A stretch of DNA of 64,000 nucleotides, from positions 184,576,796 through 184,640,795 of the forward strand of contig CP136068.1 of assembly GCA_032622095.1 (NCBI GenBank), given 5' to 3'. Within the stretch, counting starts at the first letter, position 1. Each line of letters opens with the position of its first letter. The notes beneath the pieces were generated by a model. That model had not been told where the DNA came from and did not search any database. It was given only the letters and a program-made list of their open reading frames with translations. This document shows positions 55,975 to 64,000 of this stretch, one piece after another. The position numbers were made by a program, and so were the translations under genes. The stretch is from Siphonodentalium dalli (Eukaryota; Mollusca; Scaphopoda; Gadilida; Siphonodentaliidae).

Positions 55975-56880
55975 GTCCAAATGTCCAACTCACTCATGAC
56001 CATACAATCATGTTATATATACATAAACACCACACAAATGACAATGCAGCCACTCGCTTTATACACATACACCTCACCCATAACCATACAACCATACTTA
56101 GGTTTACCCGTAAACCGCACACATGATTATACAGCCATGAGTCACCATTCATGTACACCAGGTATACTCCTACACATCACCCATGACCATGTACTAGTAG
56201 TCACTTCCTGTATACATATTCACCACATTCGTGATCATACAGTCACTTCTTGTGTACATGTTCGCCCCACCATTGGCCATACAATCACTCCCTGTATATC
56301 TATTTTCCACATTTTTGGCCATTTATACACTCAAGATATACATATACACTGCAATCATAACAATAGAGAAACTCCGGGTATACATATACACATCACAAAT
56401 GGCCATACAGCCCTTATATATATATACTAATGACCCGCACACATGGCCGTTCACACACTCCAGGCTTGAATATGCTCCTCAAGACAATTCGGCCACTCAC
56501 TGTATACCCATACTTGGCAATACACAACTTCCGTGGTCATACATTCACTCATTGTTTACCAATTCACCTCACAATTGGCCATACGATCACTCCCTGTATA
56601 TATATTGGCCAATAAAATATACAATGTACATAAACACCCCACCAATGCATATTATAGAGTCACTCCAGGTATACATTGGCACCTCATAATTGACCACACA
56701 GACCTTCTAGATATAGCAATACAACGCGCAGCACCTCACCATTGGCGTAGTCACTCCCTGTATACCCTTTCTTCACACACATGACAATATACCAACTCAA
56801 GATATACATATACACCCCACTCATGACCATAGAATCAATCCAGGTTTACATATAAACCTCATTGTTTATTCCCATCAAAT
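55975..56880 (+). repeat. Degenerate ~42-bp repeat, about 20 copies
   Basis: Imperfect units of CATGACCATACAATCACTCC and CTGTATACATATACACCTCA. A second block at 57405-57880 has the same motifs. His/Thr/Ile-rich frames here are artefacts. Confidence 0.7.
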
Positions 56881-57153
56881 TTATAATTACATGAACAGTT
56901 TATACATGATTTGACAAAGTAACAGAATGACAGTGATGGATGATTTATGAATATAATTGTATCGAGAGGGGAGAACAACAGTAAGCACGTGGCTTTTTAT
57001 GATTGTCCTCCTCCCGCTGTGTCTTTTGGGCCCTGTAAAATATTTCAAATTTGTATATGCGTTTTGTCTTTAAGATTTAGGGCTCGGCAGTAGATAGACA
57101 TTATACATCGGTTTGATTCGTGTACTGTGAGTACGAAGATATGATTTGCAGAG

Positions 57154-57154
<1 letters not shown>

Positions 57155-57189
<35 letters not shown>
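57155..57189. repeat. (AG)n microsatellite
   Basis: Nearly pure AG dinucleotides over ~35 bases. Confidence 0.95.
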
Positions 57190-57194
<5 letters not shown>

Positions 57195-59400
57195 GTGCCA
57201 TATTGTGATGTTACGCGTGATTTATTTATTTATTTATGCGGAACGGATTCTTCGAAACTGACCGGCATACTTTGTTTAAAAATGTAAGATTCTATAGATA
57301 TGTATATATTTTTTATTTTGGAGCTCAATATCACTATTGAAATCGCTTTGTATGAATTATGTATTTTTGGAATTCTTCAAAAATTGGTATACCAATATCC
57401 TGCACGACCATTCGTACACATCGCCCATACAATTCAGCCACTCGATTTACTCACACACCCCATACATGATCATACAGCTACTCTCTGTATACATATACAT
57501 CCACCAATACAGTCACGGCAGATATGCATATACATCACATATACAACCAAGACAACAAGGGTACTTCATATATGTACACACGCCGCTAATGACCATCCAG
57601 CTTTACTCCAAGTATACATATGCACTTCAGCAATCATGACCGTACAGTCATTCCATTACACTTATATGCATTACATATAAGCATACAACCACTCCCTATT
57701 TATTTATTCATACATCCGCAGTCCCATACATAATCATACAGCCAACATATGTACACATGTACATATACACCCATCCATGACAATAGTCGCCCATTCGTGA
57801 TGATAAAATAACTCCATGTAGAACTATTCACCTCATCTATGATCACACATTCATTCCCTGGTTGTCATTTTGACATACACCATATATTAAGTTCATTTTC
57901 ATGATAATGGTCGAGAATAGTCACATTATATGGCTTCACTCAGTTCCGTTTAAACGTTCTGCCCTTGTATGTTCAAACTATGGTTATATTCAAAACATGG
58001 CCAGAGTCCCAAATGACATTTTTGGCAAAATATCATACTACAGTACATCATTCAAAATGAATTTTTCATTGTCATTGCTAACTCTTGGAATAATCATGTT
58101 CGGGATATATGTAAACAAAAATCAACTGGTTTTTTTTTTACCAAATTCGGTTGCTATTTTGGAAGCCATCTTGAGTAATTTTGTCTAAAAACACATCAGT
58201 GTGACACATTTAAGGCAGATCAAAACAATGAACATTTTCATATCAAAGATATTTCCATTTACTTGAATAAATGATCCAAACCTGAAAAGTAATTTTACCG
58301 AAAAATACAATAATTCTAGTAATGTCAGTGGTTACATTAGTAGCACTTAACCACTATGCATCAGAATGTTATAATTTAATGTATATAAGACAGAATAGAC
58401 AATTTTATTTATCGACAACAACTTGTAAACGATTACATGGCATGATGGGCCAATATTTACCTTTTCCCAGGTTTGTGATGCCATTTTGGCAGCCATTTTC
58501 AGACCAAGTGACCATTTTTGTTCCATTGAGTTGAAATATTCATAAGCCATGGTATGCCTCACTTGGTGTCAATTTCGTCCATTTCTTGTTAAAAAATATG
58601 ACAAGAATCCTAACGGTGATTCTTTTTATAAAATTTCATACCGAGTTCTGTAAAATATAATTTTTGAGGGATTGGGAGGGGCTAGGGCCCCATGAATGGC
58701 ATATTTCATTGCCCAAATGATCAGTTCATATGAATAACACAAAAATAAAGTTACCAATCTGATCCAGTTCCATACAGCAGAAACTGATCTAGAAGATATT
58801 AGTGAAAAAACGTCAAATTTTCGACTTACGGCTACCATTTTGACGGCCATCTAGGACGGGAGTTCCAATTTTACCCTAAAAATGTGGCATTATATCTCGC
58901 AAAGTCATACTTACTGCATGTGCCAAATTTTAAATCACATATTTCATGGTAAGATTAATTGTGACATTTAATAAATTATATAATCGCGAAACGCTCTTTA
59001 AATTTGGAAAATCCATTAAAAGAGGGGTTAAAGTGACCACCACGCTGACGTGCATAAATATTCCTCTTCAAAATATAGTAGCTTCGTTTAACACGACGAT
59101 GTCATGGGGTCGATGGCATGCTAGTCTCAGACTGGACCAGTTATTCTCGAATACCGATCACCAATGGAATAGTTTGGAGCATGTTTATGGATTGTCACAC
59201 CAATTTGACCTCGGATCTGTTTTCATATATGGAAAATCCCCGGTTAAGTTTAGGCGCAGCGGACTCGGTGGCTTACGCCATGCATGGTATGTCGACGAAG
59301 CACATTGTGTAACGATCGATAAGCGGTGACAATCCTGTCTAAATTAATCTGCTATGATTCGCATGGTATTCCAAGTATAACACTGGTACCCGCATACCGA

Positions 59401-61375
59401 TAATAGAGACCTTTCGCAAAATCACGAATACGATTACGGATATGGACCATATCCTGCCAGTATACGGCCAAAATTCAATCTTTACGCACGGGGGTTCTTA
59501 TGTGAGACGAAATATACACCACTCAATTTAATTATGTGCAGATGTGTTAAGGAAGTGCCACCGGGCCTGCTTGGGGACGCGCAAACATTATCCGTGTGTA
59601 TAACGCACGGATAAGAACATGGGATCTGAAAGAGACACACATACTGTTAACAATCAAATATATGTGACACTAAACATAGTGGGGCATATGTCGTCTCACC
59701 AATTAACCATCGTATGTAAGTTGTCATGGTATCCACCTTACTAGGACATTATATCATATGCCGTCTCACATATTAACCATCGTATGTAAGTTGTGGTGGT
59801 ATCCACCTTACTAGGACAATATATCATATGCCGTCTCACATATTAACCATCGTATGTAAGATGTGATGGTATCCACCTTACTAGGACAATATATCATATG
59901 CCGTCTCACATATTAACCATCGTATGTAAGATGTGATGGTATCCACCTTACTAGGACAATATATCCTATCCGTAATAGTAACAGTGATGTGTCCACCTTA
60001 CTAGGACATTATATCATATGCCGTCTCACATATTAACCATCGTATGTAAGTTGTGATGGTATCCACCCTACTAGGACAGTATATCATATGCCGTCTCACA
60101 TATTAACCATCGTATGTAAGTTGTGATGGTATCCACCTTACTAGGACAATATATCCTATCCGTAATCGTAACAGTGATGGTATCCACCTTACTAGGACAA
60201 TATATCACATACCGTCTCACATATTAACCATCGTATGTAAGTTGTGATGGTATCCACCCTACTAGGACAGTATATCATATGCCGTCTCACATATTAACCA
60301 TCGTATGTAAGTTGTGGTGGTATCCACATTACTAGGACAATATATCACATACCGTCTCACATATTAACCATCGTATGTAAGTTGTGATGGTATCCACCCT
60401 ACTAGGACAGTATATCATATGCCGTCTCACATATTAACCATCGTATGTAAGTTGTGGTGGTATCCACCTTACTAGGACAATATATCACATACCGTCTCAC
60501 ATATTAACCATCGTATGTAAGTTGTGATGGTATCCACCTTACTAGGACAATATATCATATGCCGTCTCACATATTAACCATCGTATGTAAGTTGTGATGG
60601 TATCCACCTTACTATGACAATATATCATATGCCGTCTCACATATTAACCATCGTATGTAAGTTGTGGTGGTATCCACCTTACTAGGACAATATATCATAT
60701 GCCGTCTCACATATTAACCATCGTATGTAAGTTGTGGTGGTATCCACATTACTAGGACAATATATCATATGCCGTCTCACATATTAACCATCGTATGTAA
60801 GTTGTGATGGTATCCACCTTACTAGGACAATATATCACATACCGTCTCACATATTAACCATCGTATGTAAGTTGTGGTGGTATCCACCTTACTAGGACAT
60901 TATATCATATGCCGTCTCACATATTAACCATCGTATGTAAGTTGTGATGGTATCCACCTTACTAGGACAATATATCATATGCCGTCTCACATATTAACCA
61001 TCGTATGTAAGTTGTGGTGGTATCCAACTTACTAGGACAATTTTATATCATATGCCGTCTCACATATTAATCATCGTATGTAAGTTGTGATGGTATCCAC
61101 CTTACTAGGGCAATATATCATATGCCGTCTCACATATTAACCATCGTATGTAAGTTGTGATGGTGTCCACCTTACTAGGACAATATATCATATGCCGTCT
61201 CACATATTAACCATCGTATGTAAGTTGTGGTGGTATCCAACTTACTAGGACAATTTTATATCATATGCCGTCTCACATATTAACCATCGTATGTAAGTTG
61301 TGATGGTGTCCACCTTACTATGACAATATATCCTATCCGTAATCGTAAACGTGATTTTGCGAAAGGTCTCTATTA
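59401..61375. mobile_element. TIR element containing a 70-bp satellite
   Basis: TIRs 59401-59443 and 61334-61375 (ATAGAGACCTTTCGCAAAAT and complement) are flanked by TA. Nearly the whole interior is a 70-bp satellite, some of whose monomers contain the TIR-internal sequence TATCCGTAATCGTAACAGTG. Non-coding. Confidence 0.8.
59685..61340. repeat. 70-bp satellite, ~23 copies
   Basis: Unit: TATCCACCTTACTAGGACAA, TATATCATATGCCGTCTCAC, ATATTAACCATCGTATGTAA, GTTGTGATGG. Variants (CCCTACTAGGACAG, CACATACCG, TTTTATATC insertions) recur in blocks, indicating multi-monomer duplication. Confidence 0.95.
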
Positions 61376-61490
61376 CGACAGTGACGACAGCGACGAATGT
61401 GTAAATGAAATGTCACACCAATCGGTATGTGTTGTGCCGCGGTTCTATTATCAAACAGACGATTATATATGTTAAATTATAAATAATTAC

Positions 61491-61584
61491 CGTAAATGTC
61501 CACCATTAGCTAGTGCCAGAAATGCGGCCACTGGCAACTTTGTTTCGTTCCCACCTACATGACAAATAATGGAGCAGTCAAGAC
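61491..61584 (-). other. Candidate exon (94 nt), unassigned
   Basis: The minus strand shows acceptor CATTATTTCAG, 94 open bases and donor GTAATT. In the phase-1 frame it reads LDCSIICHVGG, NETKLPVAAF, LALANGGHLR, with two cysteines and an N-x-T glycosylation site. The start would be phase 1 and the end phase 2. It lies in unique sequence between a 70-bp satellite and a GA microsatellite. The family is unknown. Confidence 0.3.
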
Positions 61585-61794
61585 CTGAAATAATGAAATC
61601 GGGTCAAACATGCATGTCACCGACCACCAATGCATGACACGTATCAAAACGTACGTGAAATGTTACCCCAAAATAAACATTAGAACACTGAATTACCCCA
61701 AAATAGTTTACAATTTTTGACATTGTCATAATCTGTCTGTGAAAATGTTATTTTGAGAATTGGATTTCAGTTTCTCAGATTGCATATTCATCAT

Positions 61795-62032
61795 ATAGAT
61801 AGAGAGGGAGAGAGCGAGAAAGAGAGAGATAGATGGAGAGAGAGATAGATGGAGCGAGATAGATGGAGAGAGATAGATGGAGAGAGAGAGAGAGAGATAT
61901 GGAGAGAGAGATAGATGGAGAGAGAGATATGGAGAGAGAGGGATGGAGAGAGAGATATAGATGGAGAGAGAGATGGAGAGAGAGAGATAGGGAGAGCGAG
62001 AAAGAGAGAGATAGATGGAGAGAGAGAGAGAG

Positions 62033-62089
<57 letters not shown>
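61795..62089. repeat. Long GA-rich microsatellite
   Basis: (GA)n with GATGGAGAGA and GATAGATG interruptions, pure GA for the last ~50 bases. It abuts the start of the 62-kb duplicated segment. Arg/Glu and Ser/Leu frames are artefacts. Confidence 0.95.
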
Positions 62090-62092
<3 letters not shown>

Positions 62093-62101
62093 TTGTCGAT
62101 C

Positions 62102-64000
62102 CCTGTTGTTACTGGATCTTAATAATATTGCGTTCATTTCGTCTCCATCAGGAAAGGCTTCATTGGTTTGGGTTCTGACATGTCCATGTTTCCAGATGTC
62201 ACCACCGTGTGGGGGTGTGCCCGGTGGGGTTGATTCTATAGCATCAATGGGTGAGTATCCTGACAACCGTGATGAAAACTCTCGTTATGACCCCGAACAA
62301 CAATTCGGTGGACTACAGTAATCACACCGGTGTCGACTGTCCGTGAATCCGTCCCAGATGGTAACCGGGTCATATCTTCAGTAATAATTATTGAAATTTT
62401 ATTAAAGGCATATAGTCCCGTTATTTTATTAAAAGCATATATTGTCCGGTTATTTTATAAAAGGCATATATTGTCCGGTTATTTTCAAGTAGTATAAATG
62501 TTTCCAACTTTTGTAAAGTCACTTTCACTTAGACTGTCTTTAACATCAAATTCATCTTTTCTAAATTCGGCTTTTAGTAATCAAGAGCCAACCACGTTTT
62601 AGATTTAGCGATGACAGACCTGGTTATACAAAATATCAGTCGAGCCGCAGATAAGTTATGCATGGCTTGAAACGTATATGCTGCATCTATCGACGTTTAT
62701 TCTCTATCAGTTAAATAAACGTTGGTTCACAGTGTGAAAGTCACTTGACTATATAACATTTTATGCCATTTGTAATTAAACCTTTATAGAGCCCCACATA
62801 GACTGCAGCAGACGGCATTCCATAATGCATGCTTCCATATGCGTGAGGCTCCCTGTGGGTTAAACATTAAACTTCTTTGTCGTATCAATGAGTAACCCTT
62901 TCATGCCGGTAGCTTCGCTTGTGCGGCATTGAAGATCATGTGCCAGCGCAATTCTCTTATATATGCGAGTTTCTCATAGGGAGCATCGCATATATAAGAG
63001 AATACATTGGTCTAACAATATTTACACTGACCTTATAAGCCAGTGCATTCTCTTTTATATGGGAGGCTTACCTTTCTTCAATAATTAAAAAAAAATAGTT
63101 TAGATTGATTGGTCTGGAGACTTTTTTTTTGCCGGCATTATATCTGTGATGATGGACTGTGTGTATTTCGTTGACTGAGCCAACTATTGAAGCTTTCGAT
63201 AACAGCTAGCAAGCACTCAACTCGAGTTTAGAATACCAGAACTGTGCCAGTGCATGCATTCTCTTATATACGTGAGAGTTTCACATAGGGAGCCTCGCAT
63301 ATATAAGAGAACGCACTGGCTTATAATGTCAAAGTATTATTATGCCATATATCCTCTTATAACAGATATATGCGAGAATGCATTGGCACCCGTTTATGAA
63401 CATGTAGGTCTTCTGCGGATGAAATAAAAGATCCGCGGTCTGATCTGACAACAAATAATTCAGATTTAATTTCCCGCAGGTCAAATTCAGGGGAGGGTCA
63501 ACCAAACAATTCCGCAATTGACCCAGTTCAAGTTGGAAAATGATCACACGGTTCGGTTATATTTGACGGAGTTGCGCCCCCTTGTCGAATTGTATATATG
63601 TGACCCGCCATATCAAATCCAGTCGTAAGTCGGGATTTTGTTTACCCTGTGCCAATGCATTCTCTTATATATGAGAGTCGACCATAGGTCGCCTCGCATA
63701 TATAAGAGAATGCATTGGCCTAACAATTTTTTACAATTTTAATAATTTTTTCTTGTATTCTTTAACAATTTTATAATTTCACCCATACAGAGCCCCAGAC
63801 AAACATGAGCAGACCTATGGTCGACTCGCATATATAAGAGAATGCATTGGCACAGGGTAAAACAAATCCCGACTTATACGACTGGATTTGATATGGCGGG
63901 TCACATATTCACAATCTGGTCTGTCCGGATGATAATTTGAACATTGTTTATCATAAGTTATTGTTACCTGGTGTATGGCTCACGTTATTGTTACATGGTG
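62102..64000 (+). repeat. Duplicated segment, copy 2 (runs off the window)
   Basis: Direct homologue of 50816-52800 at roughly 90% identity. It contains the additional MITE 63599-63905 and lacks the 375-bp insertion of copy 1. It continues to the window end. Confidence 0.9.
63599..63905 (+). mobile_element. Hairpin MITE inserted into the duplicated segment
   Basis: TIR TGTGACCCGCCATATCAAAT and complement, TA flanks. One full hairpin (63653-63719) and a second with its first half deleted (63815-63850). Copy 1 of the duplication has the uninterrupted site at about 52690. Confidence 0.85.

Larger units (their letters stand above)
54069..59027. mobile_element. 5-kb TTAA-flanked element with ~0.9-kb terminal inverted repeats
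   Basis: TTAA at 54065-54068 and 59028-59031 flanks CCCCTCTTTTAA / TTAAAAGAGGGG. The arms, about 54069-54930 and 58090-59027, are colinear reverse complements at roughly 75-80% identity (for example CATGAATATTTCAACTCAAT against its complement at about 58530). The interior holds a hairpin MITE and degenerate repeats. No transposase frame remains. Confidence 0.75.

Noticed and set aside
55981-57680. His/Thr/Ile/Tyr-rich frames of 83-152 codons
   Set aside because: Follow a degenerate ~42-bp repeat; frames overlap each other and show no domain.
61775-62321. Arg/Glu-rich and Ser/Leu-rich frames of 87-163 codons
   Set aside because: Translations of a GA microsatellite.
1-64000. Search for reverse transcriptase, integrase, transposase or viral-type genes
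   Set aside because: No frame shows the expected motifs; all mobile elements here appear non-autonomous.

Overview
This is a piece of a eukaryotic, almost certainly metazoan, nuclear genome. It is AT-rich and intron-bearing, contains degenerate TTAGGG-type telomeric repeats, and is dominated by satellites and terminal-inverted-repeat (TIR) elements. A GCTCACCTGAG-like dispersed repeat near 5.4 kb recalls repeats common in molluscs. A marine lophotrochozoan, possibly a mollusc, is therefore my best guess, with low confidence. There is no prokaryotic gene organisation. Almost all long open frames are by-products of short tandem repeats.

One gene can be assembled confidently. It lies on the minus strand from 25328 to 8421, in four coding exons joined by three phase-1 introns with good splice sites. 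It encodes a 244-residue secreted protein made of a signal peptide, a long-form C-type lectin domain without the usual calcium/sugar-binding residues, and a C-terminal PAN/apple-like cysteine module. Exon 2 is bordered on both sides by partial copies of itself. Intron 1 carries a decayed array of about a dozen copies of its splice acceptor and first ~45 coding bases, and intron 2 begins with a second copy of its donor end. Four other stretches look like isolated exons (4571-4687 +, 42075-42176 -, 49860-50156 +, 61491-61584 -), but none matches a family I can name.

Layout: 0-8.4 kb holds TTAA-flanked MITEs, a 19-bp minisatellite and hairpin MITEs. 8.4-25.3 kb is the lectin gene; its introns hold a 3.6-kb hAT-like element with 8-bp target duplications, a long palindrome and other repeats. 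26.2-27.1 kb is an 11-bp minisatellite with regularly spaced G4 runs. 28.1-35.5 kb is a 7.4-kb element with long, interrupted TIRs that holds a further hAT-like insertion (perfect 8-bp target duplication) and piggyBac-like MITEs. 36.1-37.2 kb is a 67-bp satellite. 40-41.8 kb and 47.3-49.6 kb are inverted relatives of one ~115-bp array family. 43.2-46.5 kb is a 41-bp satellite with an exact 32-monomer higher-order duplication. 50.8-52.8 kb is repeated at 62.1-64.0 kb; the second copy carries an extra MITE and the first an extra ~375-bp element. 54.1-59.0 kb is a 5-kb TTAA-flanked element with ~0.9-kb TIRs. 59.4-61.4 kb is a 70-bp satellite grown inside a TIR element and sharing sequence with its TIR.

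No transposase, reverse transcriptase, rRNA, tRNA or CRISPR locus was recognised. The biology worth following is the exon-derived array in the lectin gene and the repeated birth of satellites inside terminal-inverted-repeat elements.
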